Assembly: GCA_963783695.1 (NCBI GenBank)
Contig: CAWAOM010000008.1
Location: forward strand, 62,001-126,000
Reading direction: 5' to 3'
From: BM003 sp963783695
GTDB taxonomy: Bacteria; Pseudomonadota; Gammaproteobacteria; Steroidobacterales; BM003
DNA: 64,000 bases
The notes under the pieces are model-generated. The model saw nothing but the letters and a program-made list of their open reading frames with translations, was not told the origin of the DNA and made no database searches. Of the stretch, positions 1 to 8,007 are shown in pieces (position 1 is the stretch's first letter; each line of letters opens with the position of its first letter). The translations under genes were made by a program, and so were the position numbers.

Positions 1-414
1 GTAACCAGTTCGCTGGTATTCGAAGGTAATGCCACTGTCAGCGAATATGTCGGCGGCTACAGCGACTGGCTGCGCCAGCACGGATCTGCGCCGCCGCCAC
101 GTGGCCGGGCGAAATCCCCGGGCCAGCCCCGGGCAGCAGCGCCGCGGGCAAGCAGCGGCGCAAAACCGCGCAAGCTGAGCTACAAGGAGAACCGCGAACT
201 CGAGATGCTGCCGGCCCGGATCGAGACTCTGGAAACCGAGCAGGCGGATTTGCAACAGGCGACGAGCGACGCGGACTTTTACCAACAGGACAAGGACTCG
301 ATCAAAATCGCTCTCGCCCGACTCGAAGAACTGGGCGCTGAACTCGAGCTTGCCTATGCGCGCTGGGAACAGCTCGATGCAACCCAGCGTGCATCCGCCG
401 GGCACACGCGCTGA
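1..414 (+). CDS. uup: ABC-F ATPase Uup, C-terminal fragment
   Basis: The reading frame is open from the first base and ends in TGA, so only the last 137 residues are present and the start lies outside the window. The visible part runs from the end of the second ABC domain (TSSLVFEGNATVSEYVGGY, the usual segment after the last ATPase motif) through a basic proline/alanine-rich linker to a C-terminal coiled coil beginning KLSYKENRELEMLP. That linker plus helical hairpin is the hallmark of Uup among ABC-F proteins. Family knowledge: Uup is a cytosolic ABC-F ATPase implicated in ribosome function and in tolerance of branched DNA intermediates. Identification is firm; nothing can be said about its promoter. 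It converges with the small secreted protein that follows, with only six bases between the stop codons. Confidence 0.9.
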   Translation, partial: VTSSLVFEGNATVSEYVGGYSDWLRQHGSAPPPRGRAKSPGQPRAAAPRASSGAKPRKLSYKENRELEMLPARIETLETEQADLQQATSDADFYQQDKDSIKIALARLEELGAELELAYARWEQLDATQRASAGHTR

Positions 415-420
415 TCGCGG

Positions 421-741
421 TTACGGCTTGGTGCGGTTTTTTTCGGCTTCGTAAAGCTCGAGGCACTCCGGCAGATCGTTGAACATTCTTTGCCTTGCTG
501 CCCCGGCGGCAGTGCGACCGCCATTCCCGTAGTCGCTATAGAAACGTTCGCAGCTGGCGCGATCCTTTTTTTCCTTGTTAACGCAATCTTCGATGGCAGC
601 CGCTCGCAGCGGAGCGATCTTCGCCGCCCGAGCCGCCTCACATCGTTGCTTCAGGCTGGCTAGCGAGGCGTCTTCCGCGATTGCGCCCGAACCACAAAAA
701 AGTAATACGGCGAGGGCCGCATGAATACTGTTTTTCAACAT
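421..741 (-). CDS. small exported protein of unknown function
   Basis: 106 residues. The N-terminus MLKNSIHAALAVLLFCGSG followed by AIAED is a typical Sec signal peptide with an A-x-A cleavage site near residue 22, so the mature product is probably a periplasmic protein of about 84 residues. The mature part is charged, rich in Arg, Glu and Ala, and holds four cysteines (around QRCEA, EDCVN, ASCERF and PECLE) that could form two disulfides. An AAGGGAAAG ribosome-binding site lies just upstream of the ATG. I do not recognise a family. It stands alone between the convergent Uup gene and the desaturase gene on the same strand. Confidence 0.6.
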   Translation of the reverse strand: MLKNSIHAALAVLLFCGSGAIAEDASLASLKQRCEAARAAKIAPLRAAAIEDCVNKEKKDRASCERFYSDYGNGGRTAAGAARQRMFNDLPECLELYEAEKNRTKP

Positions 742-848
742 AATCTTTCCCTTGCCACAGCCTCCGGCGGCGGGCCGGCATACCGCAGGACCTTACTACA
801 ATTCGGGCGGGCAGCGCTGTGCGGCGGGCGGCATACTGGTACCGCGGA

Positions 849-1886
849 TCAGAAGGATGTGAGGAAAGAGGCGGCATTACCGCCCGGGACCATGGCGCGG
901 CGCGCCCGCTGCAAAAAGCTCTCCGTCGGCTGCGTCGCAGCCGTATCGGTCGCGTCATCCCATTTGACGATCCGCTCGACCCGGCCGCGATGATAAATCC
1001 GTAATTGAGACACAAACGGAATTACCTGCCCCGCGGCATTGCCGTACAACTCGCGATGCAACGCCGGCAGGCGGTACCAGGGTGTGGTCGGACGCGCATG
1101 ATGTGCGTTGTGGAAGCCGAAATTCAGCACCAGCCAGTTGACCCATTCATGGCGCAGCGACAACGGATTGCTGAACGTGTGCGCCTGCTCCCAGGCCTTG
1201 TCGCCACGCCGCGGCGACGGTGCCGTGTCGTAAAGCGTCAGGTTGTAACCGTAGTCATGCTGCACGCTGTCCATGAAACGCAGCACAACCATCATCAGCA
1301 GATATGCGATTGCATACAGCGCAGCGGCGCGCGGCGCGACCACAATCAACACGCCAAACACGCCCAGTCGCACCAGCAGGACCGACAGGTTGCGGAACCG
1401 TTGCCCACGCCGTTGCGGAATAACGAAGGCGTTGATCATCAGCAGCCCGTGCATAACGAGTTCCTGCGCCGGGACATAGCACCATTCCAGCGCGCGGGTC
1501 AGGCGCAGCACAATGGGATGATCGAGAAAGAACTTCTCGTAATCGAACCACACAACATCGTCGTTATCGACATGATGGCGGAAATGTTTGTAGCGAATGT
1601 CTTCGTACGTGCCGTAAGACGCACCGCACAGCCAGGTGAGCATGCGGCCGAGGCGCGCATTGTCGGCATTGCGTCTGAAAATCGTGTTGTGTGCGCACTC
1701 ATGCACCAGGTAAGCGGCAATCACCATGGCGTGAGCCAGTAGCAGCGTTGCCGCCAGGTTGACCAGCCACGATGGACTGAACAGACCGGCGAAACCGGCA
1801 ATGTACCCGAGCGACGCATACAGCAATGCCGCACCATGCCAGACCATGCCAGCGGGTTCCCAGAATTTTTTACTCAACCTCGGCAT
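849..1886 (-). CDS. membrane fatty acid desaturase family protein
   Basis: 345 residues from the ATG chosen here; a TTG ten codons upstream would extend it. The three histidine boxes of membrane di-iron desaturases are present in order: HECAH (62-66), HFRHH (101-105) and HNAHH (259-263), plus an extra His in DSVQHDYGY (about 207-213). Hydrophobic segments at about 15-35, 40-62, 165-185 and 188-205 fit the usual membrane topology with all boxes facing the cytoplasm. The family introduces double bonds (or hydroxyl groups) into acyl chains or related lipids using O2. The substrate cannot be told from sequence. The next gene, on the other strand, is cardiolipin synthase, so the neighbourhood is lipid-related, but the genes are divergent and not one operon. 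Confidence 0.87.
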   Translation of the reverse strand: MPRLSKKFWEPAGMVWHGAALLYASLGYIAGFAGLFSPSWLVNLAATLLLAHAMVIAAYLVHECAHNTIFRRNADNARLGRMLTWLCGASYGTYEDIRYKHFRHHVDNDDVVWFDYEKFFLDHPIVLRLTRALEWCYVPAQELVMHGLLMINAFVIPQRRGQRFRNLSVLLVRLGVFGVLIVVAPRAAALYAIAYLLMMVVLRFMDSVQHDYGYNLTLYDTAPSPRRGDKAWEQAHTFSNPLSLRHEWVNWLVLNFGFHNAHHARPTTPWYRLPALHRELYGNAAGQVIPFVSQLRIYHRGRVERIVKWDDATDTAATQPTESFLQRARRAMVPGGNAASFLTSF

Positions 1887-2115
1887 GCCATTTCGCCCGG
1901 CCCCGTGTTTTCTCAAGACTGCGTCTGCCGGACATGAATTTTACGCTAGTTGCCGTGGCGCTGGTGGCATCGCGCAGATACAGACGATGCTGCCATCGGC
2001 GATCACGGTTCCGACACGCCCGCGGCCATCTGCTATCGTTGCCCTGCGCCAGTGTGGGCGACAGCGAACAGTCGGGCCGCGGACGGCATACCCGACGCAC
2101 GGAGGTTGGTCCAGA

Positions 2116-3561
2116 GTGACAGATGCGGGCTCCACATTCGCGCTCGGGGTCGTTTTCGAATACCTGTTTCAGATTGCGATCGCGATCGTCGTTCTGATTC
2201 GCTCCCGGGGCACACCGCAGGCACGAATGGCGTGGCTGTTGCTGGTGCTGCTCCTGCCACTGATCGGCCTGATACTGTTCCTGGCCATCGGCCGTATTCG
2301 CCTGAACCAGTCGCGGATCGACCGTTTTAGCGACGCCCAGGCGGAGATTCGGCTGCTGACAAATAGCGACAGATCCGTTGTCAATGCGGCCGAACTGCTG
2401 TCCCCGGCACGGCGCAAAATCGTCCATCTGGCAGAGGCTGTCAGCGGCACCAGCCTGCGCACGGGCAATGTCTGCACGCTTTACTCGGAAACGGATCATC
2501 TTTTTGACGTGATGATCCGCGACATCGACGCTGCAGTATCGAGCTGTAATTTCCTGTTTTACATCTATCTGCCTGATAACACCGGTACCCGGGTTGGCGA
2601 GGCGCTGATGCGCGCTGCCGCACGCGGAGTCGAGTGCCGCCTGCTGGTCGACTCGCTGGGCGGTAAACCGTTTTTGCGGTCGCGACTGAGAAAAGACATG
2701 GAAAAAGCCGGCATCCGCATCGCTGAAGCGCTGCCGGTGGCGCCGTGGCGGGCCGGTTTCAAGCGGATAGACCATCGCAACCATCGCAAAATCGCCGTGA
2801 TCGACGGCCGGGTCGGCTGGACCGGCAGCCAGAATGTCGCCGATGCGGCATTCGCGCCAAAACGCCGCTATGCGCCATGGATCGATCTGATGATGCGCAT
2901 CGACGGCCCCGCCGTGCATGACCTGCAAACGCTGTTCATCGCCGACTGGCTGCAGGATTGCGACGAAACCGTCGAGGAGCTGCTGACCCCGGTAGCGCCC
3001 GCGCACGACCAGGGCATCCCGGTGCAGGTTCTCGGCACGGGACCGTTGTGTTTCAACCAGGCCCTGGAAGCATTGATCCAGGTGGGCCTGTCGCAAGCCG
3101 AACGCGAACTGATACTGACCACACCGTACCTGGTCCCCGACCAGACCACGTTTGCTTCGCTGCAAACCAGCGCGCGTTCAGGCGTCTCGACCTCACTGAT
3201 CGTCCCGGCGCGCAACGATTCACCACTGGTTGCCGCCGCCAGCCGCAGTTTTTACGAGGGGCTGCTCGAAGCCGGCGTGGCGATCTACGAATACCTGCCA
3301 GGGCTGTTGCATGCAAAGACCATCAGCATCGACGGTCACACCAGTGTGGTCGCCACCGCCAACCTCGACCGCCGCAGCTTCGAGTTGAACGCCGAGGTCA
3401 GCGTCATCGTGTTCGACCGCAGATTCACGCAACAGCTGCGCGCGCTGCAGCAGGTTTACATCGGCGATTCGCGACCGGTCGACCTCGATACATGGCACAA
3501 ACGCGGCTGGCACCACAAGGTGGTGCAAAACGGCGCCGGCGTTCTTGCGCCGTTGCTGTAG
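2116..3561 (+). CDS. cls: cardiolipin synthase (phospholipase D superfamily)
   Basis: 481 residues from a GTG start at 2116. This start is preferred because GGAGGT lies at 2101-2106 with ideal spacing, and because it gives the expected family length (ClsA is about 486 residues) and begins just before two N-terminal transmembrane helices (about residues 8-28 and 37-58). The frame is open about 350 bases further upstream, but that part is not protein-like. The two HKD catalytic motifs are intact: HRKIAVID at 223-230, followed by GRVGWTGSQN, and HAKTISID at 399-406, followed by ANLDRRSFELN. Family knowledge: condenses two phosphatidylglycerols to cardiolipin plus glycerol at the inner membrane. 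It is a single-gene unit, closed by a palindrome shared with the convergent downstream gene. Confidence 0.93.
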   Translation: MTDAGSTFALGVVFEYLFQIAIAIVVLIRSRGTPQARMAWLLLVLLLPLIGLILFLAIGRIRLNQSRIDRFSDAQAEIRLLTNSDRSVVNAAELLSPARRKIVHLAEAVSGTSLRTGNVCTLYSETDHLFDVMIRDIDAAVSSCNFLFYIYLPDNTGTRVGEALMRAAARGVECRLLVDSLGGKPFLRSRLRKDMEKAGIRIAEALPVAPWRAGFKRIDHRNHRKIAVIDGRVGWTGSQNVADAAFAPKRRYAPWIDLMMRIDGPAVHDLQTLFIADWLQDCDETVEELLTPVAPAHDQGIPVQVLGTGPLCFNQALEALIQVGLSQAERELILTTPYLVPDQTTFASLQTSARSGVSTSLIVPARNDSPLVAAASRSFYEGLLEAGVAIYEYLPGLLHAKTISIDGHTSVVATANLDRRSFELNAEVSVIVFDRRFTQQLRALQQVYIGDSRPVDLDTWHKRGWHHKVVQNGAGVLAPLL

Positions 3562-3589
3562 GGCCACGCTGTCCGCCGGTTACGCAAAG

Positions 3590-3611
3590 TGAGTCGCCCC
3601 GGGGCGACTCA
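3590..3611. terminator. 22-bp perfect palindrome between convergent genes
   Basis: The sequence TGAGTCGCCCC followed by its exact complement forms an 11-bp-arm hairpin 28 bases after the cls stop codon. It overlaps the stop codon of the convergent gene. There is no T-run on either side, so it is not a classical intrinsic terminator. A bidirectional transcript-end hairpin is the simplest reading; a protein-binding palindrome is the alternative. Confidence 0.4.
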
Positions 3612-4115
3612 ACGCGTGTTGCGCAGCTTCTCGAAAGCGGCAATAAACGCGAGCGCATCTTGCTCGCGAAAGGTCTCCAGCGCCATGTCTCCGTCCACTG
3701 ACACCTCGCTGAAGGAGACAAACCCCTCGCCCTCCACGTCCATGACAATCTCACCGTCTTGCCAGCTCATCTCTTTGACCGCATTCAGCGGATAGACCAG
3801 ATGCTGGTTGAGCATACTTTCGACGCTGTCGAGCACGAAAGTCTTGAAGTCGGCAGCCAGACCGGTCTCCTCGCCGGAATCGCGCTCTTCCTCGAACTCC
3901 GACTCGATTTCCTCGAGCTTCCGCTGCGACAGTTTCATCGCCACACTCGCCGTGGTCAGCACGAGGTCGAGCTCGCCACTGCGGTTGGTAATGACCATCA
4001 CGGTCTCCGCATCGGTAAAGTCCGTCGCAACCTCTTCCTTCTTCTTGCTGCATGCGGCCGTTGACACACAGACCATGGCCACAATCAGCGCAGTCACCAA
4101 AGCAGTTCGTTCCAC
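3609..4115 (-). CDS. exported or lipoprotein-like protein of unknown function
   Basis: 168 residues from GTG at 4115, which has GGGGGA five bases upstream. A longer in-frame ATG (4181) adds 22 Arg-rich residues that do not look like part of a signal sequence. The N-terminus VERTALVTALIVAMVCVSTAAC is a signal peptide ending in a cysteine; the lipobox (T-A-A-C) is imperfect, so lipidation is likely but not certain. The mature part has an acidic helical stretch (KLEEIESEFEEERD) and a C-terminal alpha/beta-looking portion ending in FIAAFEKLRNTR. I do not recognise the family. Its stop codon lies inside the palindrome that closes cls. Confidence 0.55.
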   Translation of the reverse strand: MERTALVTALIVAMVCVSTAACSKKKEEVATDFTDAETVMVITNRSGELDLVLTTASVAMKLSQRKLEEIESEFEEERDSGEETGLAADFKTFVLDSVESMLNQHLVYPLNAVKEMSWQDGEIVMDVEGEGFVSFSEVSVDGDMALETFREQDALAFIAAFEKLRNTR

Positions 4116-5473
4116 GCCATTCCCCCGGAATTTTTCAATCCGGCGCCTCGCGACAATGCGCCGGACTTGCGTTGTGCCCATGCACTACGACATGCCAACA
4201 AAGCAGCATGTATACCATGCAACCGGCGTCCCGGGCAGCTGCGGTGATCGGGAAGCCTGTATATTTGAGAGATGCGCGCGACCGCAATCTTCGCCAGCAT
4301 GAATCGAACCGGCCATTACCCTCCCGCCGCTGCGGTCGATGTCCGGATGACCGGTCCCGGGCCTCAGGGGATCTTCCACTTGTGGTCCGTCAGTCGTTAA
4401 ACACGGCAAATCAGCGAGCGACTGCGGAGTCCGGCTTCGGACACCCGGCGTGCACGGCGAAACGCTGCAGAGACATTCGGGGGAAATACGGATTGACGCC
4501 GATGGCCGTTTGCATGGATGGTGATCGCAGTTCTCGGGGGACCAGACCCGCAATGCGGGGTGGGGCATTCCAAAGGTGACACTCACCAGCGAGAAGTGAC
4601 GACACGAACAACAGCAATAACGTACTTGCCTAGTGCCCCCGCCACGGCGGGGTTTCTTTTGTCCGCCGTTTGCGTGCCAATGCCCGCGCCTGTTCGTGAC
4701 GACCCGCCGTTTGCGGCCATCGCGGAGATTCGAACCAGCAGTGGCGCCGGGACGAGTGTCTTGCGCCGGGCGCGATCCTGCGCCGTGGTCTCCGCCGCAA
4801 CGCTCTGAACACAGGCAGCGGCGGCGGCACTCGACGGTCCAGGGCAGGGCCCACGATCTCGAGCCAAAAAAGCCTGTGCCACTGCAGGCCCGGATCAGGG
4901 CAGTCCCCGACAGAGCCCACGCGGGTTGCGCGGTCACACCGGGCAGGTATTTCTTCCGTCTTTGAATCCTTCCGTTGCGCCACCGCGAAAGTCAGGAGCC
5001 CGGTTGCTCATCGACTGAGCCGGGCCCGGTGCCGCAATGCAACCTTATTGCGATCAGCGGCATCAAATCCAGCGAAAGCAGATGATACGGCGTGCAGATT
5101 TGCAAACGGCAGCCACATCACAAAAACGAAACAAAATGCGTTTACAAGGCGCGCTCGGTCGCGCCAAGGGATTGGAAAATCGTTATGTTAAATTCAAAAA
5201 TTCGCTATCCGCTGGGGATTCGGCTCATGCGAGTCCGCCAGCGCGCTATTGAGCAATCGCTCGATGACAATGGCCTCCGTCCGGGCATTCCACTCAAACT
5301 TCACCGCAGCGGCTGGTTGCGCCGGCTTGGCCGCCGCGCCTAGCCGCGCGCCCGGCCCGGCCTGCAACACGCGAAAAATCACGCTGAAACCTTCGCTGAA
5401 ATCACCGGTCGTAATCAGAACAGCCGCGGGTCTCGTGGCTATAATGAACACCGGACAGACGGGGAAGGCATCG
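4116..5473. other. 1.36-kb stretch without a recognisable gene
   Basis: Several open frames cross this stretch on both strands, but none has a convincing start, ribosome-binding site or recognisable domain. The only clear signal is a plus-strand terminator-like hairpin at 4637-4660. The part near 5090-5220 is less GC-rich than its surroundings, contains a GGCGCG/CGCGCC hairpin (5148-5165), and probably holds the promoter of the next gene. It may hold decayed genes or untranslated RNA. Confidence 0.4.
4637..4660 (+). terminator. rho-independent terminator-like hairpin
   Basis: CCCCGCC-AC-GGCGGGG (7 bp, or 6 bp with a CACG tetraloop) is followed directly by TTTCTTTT on the plus strand. No convincing coding gene lies just upstream on this strand, so the transcript it would end is unknown. 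An unannotated RNA or a decayed gene is possible. Confidence 0.55.
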
Positions 5474-5890
5474 ATGCGAAATTCACTGGCACTAATTCTG
5501 ATACTGACACTTCTGCCGGGCGCGCAGATCGCGGCCCAGGAAAGCACATCCGGACCGAGTTCCCTGAAAATGCGCGGCGGGTTGAGCAACCCCGCAACAA
5601 AGGGTGCATCGCGGGACATGCAGAAACTCGTTGCAATGTGCGCCCGCGACCCGGAGTCGCAGCAATTCGACCGGGAGTGGGCGAAATATCTTCAGGAGTA
5701 TTATCGCGACGGCATGAACGTCGATGGCCTGATCGAGGATGTGATCCAGCGCGCCGACGACTACCGCATGAACAGCCACCAGGCCAGCGGCAAGCTGACG
5801 ATGAATGCCGCCGAGAAAAGAACGATTCGCCGCAACATGAAATCCACGGCGCAGGCGGTGATCAGGAAAAAGAAAGACCCGGCTGGCTAG
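5474..5890 (+). CDS. small exported protein of unknown function
   Basis: 138 residues. This ATG (not the upstream in-frame ones) is chosen because GGGGAAGG lies just before it and the product then begins with a clean signal peptide, MRNSLALILILTLLPGAQIAAQE, cleaved after AxA near residue 21. The mature part is hydrophilic and helical, with the segments DMQKLVAMCARDPESQQF, EYYRDGMNVDGLIEDV and a basic tail ending RKKKDPAG. No family is recognised. It stands alone, with the convergent DUF805 gene downstream. Confidence 0.55.
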   Translation: MRNSLALILILTLLPGAQIAAQESTSGPSSLKMRGGLSNPATKGASRDMQKLVAMCARDPESQQFDREWAKYLQEYYRDGMNVDGLIEDVIQRADDYRMNSHQASGKLTMNAAEKRTIRRNMKSTAQAVIRKKKDPAG

Positions 5891-5920
5891 CCAAACCGGC
5901 GGCCTCTGACTTCGCGCAAT

Positions 5921-6376
5921 TCAGTCGCCAGCCGGCGCTGCCCGGCCGCGGTTTCCGACAAGGTTACCCGGAATCAGCACCAGAACGAGCCACACCAGTG
6001 TATTGATCGTGCCGGCGTAATTATCGCCAATCACCGCGGTCACTACGGCCGTCCCCACGAACACCGCCAGCACACCCGGCCATCCCGGAAAACCGATATC
6101 GCGCAGACGTTTCGCCATCAGGTTGAAGTGAGCGAACATCAGCGTCAGCAGGAACAGTATGAACGCGATCAGGAGAGTGCCCCCGGCATCCTCGGCAAAG
6201 CGTTTTTCGATCGCAGTGATGTTGCCATCGCGCAGGTTTTCGAAGCCGGCGATTCCGGTCACTATTGCAAACACAACCACGACAAGCGTAACGGTGAGCA
6301 ATAGCGTGTAAGCAAAATACGGCAGCCGTGCCATCCGTGCGCCGGTCAACTCAGCAAATATTTTCCCGAACATCAT
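5921..6376 (-). CDS. DUF805-like inner membrane protein
   Basis: 151 residues from the double ATG at 6376, which is preceded by GGGAGCGG. Upstream in-frame codons encode implausible basic/cysteine-rich sequence. The pattern is that of the DUF805/YhaH group: an N-terminal R-x-x-YF-x-Y segment (RLPYFAYTLLLTV), then further hydrophobic helices, with the conserved loop R-L-R-D-I-G-x-P-G-W between the second and third. Four transmembrane helices are predicted by eye (about residues 21-45, 70-90, 105-122 and 128-145). The function of the family is unknown. Confidence 0.75.
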   Translation of the reverse strand: MMFGKIFAELTGARMARLPYFAYTLLLTVTLVVVVFAIVTGIAGFENLRDGNITAIEKRFAEDAGGTLLIAFILFLLTLMFAHFNLMAKRLRDIGFPGWPGVLAVFVGTAVVTAVIGDNYAGTINTLVWLVLVLIPGNLVGNRGRAAPAGD

Positions 6377-6512
6377 TCCGCTCCCAGCCGAAAATTCCAC
6401 TCGTGTCGTCTGCTCGACGATGATACGCAAATTACCTGATAGGCAGGTGATGCGCCGGCAACGCCCGGAGCGTCGACTATACTTGCAGCAACCCCTGCGC
6501 AAGGAAACCGTC

Positions 6513-7148
6513 ATGACCGAATTCGACTGGAAGATACGTGGCCCCGAAGTCTCCACCTGCAACTGCAACTGGGGATGCCCGTGTCAGTTCAATTCGCTGC
6601 CGACTCACGGCAACTGCCGCGCCGGCGTCGCGATGCGTATCGATGAAGGCCATTTCGGCGACGTGAAGCTCGATGGCCTGTTGTGGGCCGCGATGTTCGC
6701 ATGGCCCGAGGCGATCCATCTCGGCAACGGCGAAGGACTGATGATCATCGACGAGCGCGCCGATACCGCACAACGCGAAGCGCTGCTTGGCATCCTCTCG
6801 GGCCAGACCTCGCAGCCGGGCGCGACGATGTTCAACGTATTCGCCTCGACGCTCGTCACCGTCCATGAGCCCGTTTTTGCAGCGATCGATTTCGCAGTCG
6901 ACTACGACAACTGGACCGGGCGTTTCTCGATACCCGGTTATATCGACGCCCATGCCACACCGATCGCCAACCCGATCACCGGTGAAAGTCATCGCGCCAG
7001 GGTGACGCTGCCGCACGGGTTCGAATACCGCGAGGCGGAGTTCGTCAGCAGCCACACTACGGGTACCGGCCCGGTGCCGCTCGACTGGACCGACGGTCAC
7101 GGTCATATCTGCGAAATCCACATGACCCCGAACGGCCCGGTCGGCTGA
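6513..7148 (+). CDS. DUF1326 family protein with a CxC...CPC motif
   Basis: 211 residues from the ATG preceded by AAGGA. No signal peptide or membrane segment is seen, so it is probably cytosolic. The signature is the N-terminal cysteine cluster STCNCNWGCPCQF (C18, C20, C24, C26 by my count), which defines DUF1326 and looks like a metal-binding site. The C-terminal half carries many His and Asp residues (GHGHICEIHM at the end). It lies 37 bases before the DUF2182 membrane protein on the same strand; in my knowledge these two families are recurrent neighbours, suggesting they work together. Function is unknown; a role with soft metal ions such as copper is inference from the ligands. Confidence 0.85.
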   Translation: MTEFDWKIRGPEVSTCNCNWGCPCQFNSLPTHGNCRAGVAMRIDEGHFGDVKLDGLLWAAMFAWPEAIHLGNGEGLMIIDERADTAQREALLGILSGQTSQPGATMFNVFASTLVTVHEPVFAAIDFAVDYDNWTGRFSIPGYIDAHATPIANPITGESHRARVTLPHGFEYREAEFVSSHTTGTGPVPLDWTDGHGHICEIHMTPNGPVG

Positions 7149-7185
7149 TCCTGCGGCCTAGCGCAGAGAGCGGGGTTCCCGTCGT

Positions 7186-7986
7186 TTGAGCGCTTCGCTG
7201 ATCGAAGCCGTCGCCCGTCGCGACCGCCTCGTGATCGTCGTCGCGCTGGTACTGATCACCGCGCTCGCCTGGCTCTACCTGTTGTCCGGTGCCGGCATGG
7301 ACATGTCTTCGATGGCCATGGACATGAATATGGTCATGCCAATGGCCTGGACCCCGTCCTACGCGCTCGTCATGTTCCTGATGTGGTGGATCATGATGAT
7401 CGCGATGATGCTGCCGAGCGCCGCGCCGATGATCCTGTTGTTCGCGCTCGTCAACCGCAAGAGTCGCGAACGCGACGCGCCGTACGTCCCCACCTTCGTT
7501 TTCGCCTCGGGTTATCTCGTCGCCTGGGGCGGTTTCAGCCTGGTCGCGACATTGCTGCAGTGGGGACTCGAGCAGTCCGGCTGGCTGACCATGGCGATGG
7601 CAAGCGCCAATCGCTGGCTCGGCGGTCTGCTTCTTGTATCGGCCGGCATCTACCAGCTGACCCCGCTCAAACATGCCTGCCTGCGCCATTGCCGTGGACC
7701 CATCGAGTTCATCACCGCGCACTGGCGCCCGGGCCGCGCGGGCGCGTTCAGGATGGGACTCGAGCATGGCATGTTCTGTGTCGGTTGCTGCTGGGTAGTG
7801 ATGGGATTGCTGTTCTACGGCGGCGTCATGAACATGTTGTGGATAGTAGGCCTGGCGGTGCTCGTTCTGCTCGAGAAAATATTACCGCAGGGGCACGGCT
7901 TCGGCTCACTGACCGGAATCGGATTCCTGGCATGGGGCGCCTTTGTGCTGGCGGAGCCGGCGCGGCAGCTGCTTGGCCCGGGTTAA
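7186..7986 (+). CDS. DUF2182 predicted metal-binding membrane protein
   Basis: 266 residues from a TTG start at 7186; the preceding sequence GAGAGCGGGG is a weak but usable ribosome-binding site. Six or more hydrophobic helices are visible. After the first lies a Met-rich loop (MDMSSMAMDMNMVMPM, about residues 38-53), then W-W-I-M-M-I-A-M-M-L-P-S-A-A-P, the DUF2182 signature, and later GMFCVGCCWVVM with three cysteines in or near a helix. Met-rich loops and such Cys clusters are typical of Cu(I) or Ag(I) handling, but no experiment on this family is known to me. It forms a likely two-gene operon with the DUF1326 gene. Its stop lies 21 bases from the stop of the convergent TPR gene. Confidence 0.85.
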   Translation: MSASLIEAVARRDRLVIVVALVLITALAWLYLLSGAGMDMSSMAMDMNMVMPMAWTPSYALVMFLMWWIMMIAMMLPSAAPMILLFALVNRKSRERDAPYVPTFVFASGYLVAWGGFSLVATLLQWGLEQSGWLTMAMASANRWLGGLLLVSAGIYQLTPLKHACLRHCRGPIEFITAHWRPGRAGAFRMGLEHGMFCVGCCWVVMGLLFYGGVMNMLWIVGLAVLVLLEKILPQGHGFGSLTGIGFLAWGAFVLAEPARQLLGPG

Positions 7987-8007
7987 ACCCGCCCTCCCCG
8001 GTTTGCC

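Noticed and set aside
1870..3165. 431-codon open frame on the minus strand
   Set aside because: Antisense to cardiolipin synthase; no recognisable domain.
3590..3611. Perfect 22-bp palindrome as a possible regulator site
   Set aside because: Its position at the ends of two convergent genes fits a transcript-end hairpin better than an operator.
4724..4736. GGAGATTCGAACC, which resembles the T-arm of a tRNA on the minus strand
   Set aside because: The flanking bases do not form the five-pair T-stem, and no acceptor stem, anticodon arm or CCA is found around it.
4185..4937. 250-codon open frame on the minus strand
   Set aside because: No ribosome-binding site, Cys/Arg/Pro-rich, no recognisable family; the terminator hairpin lies inside it.
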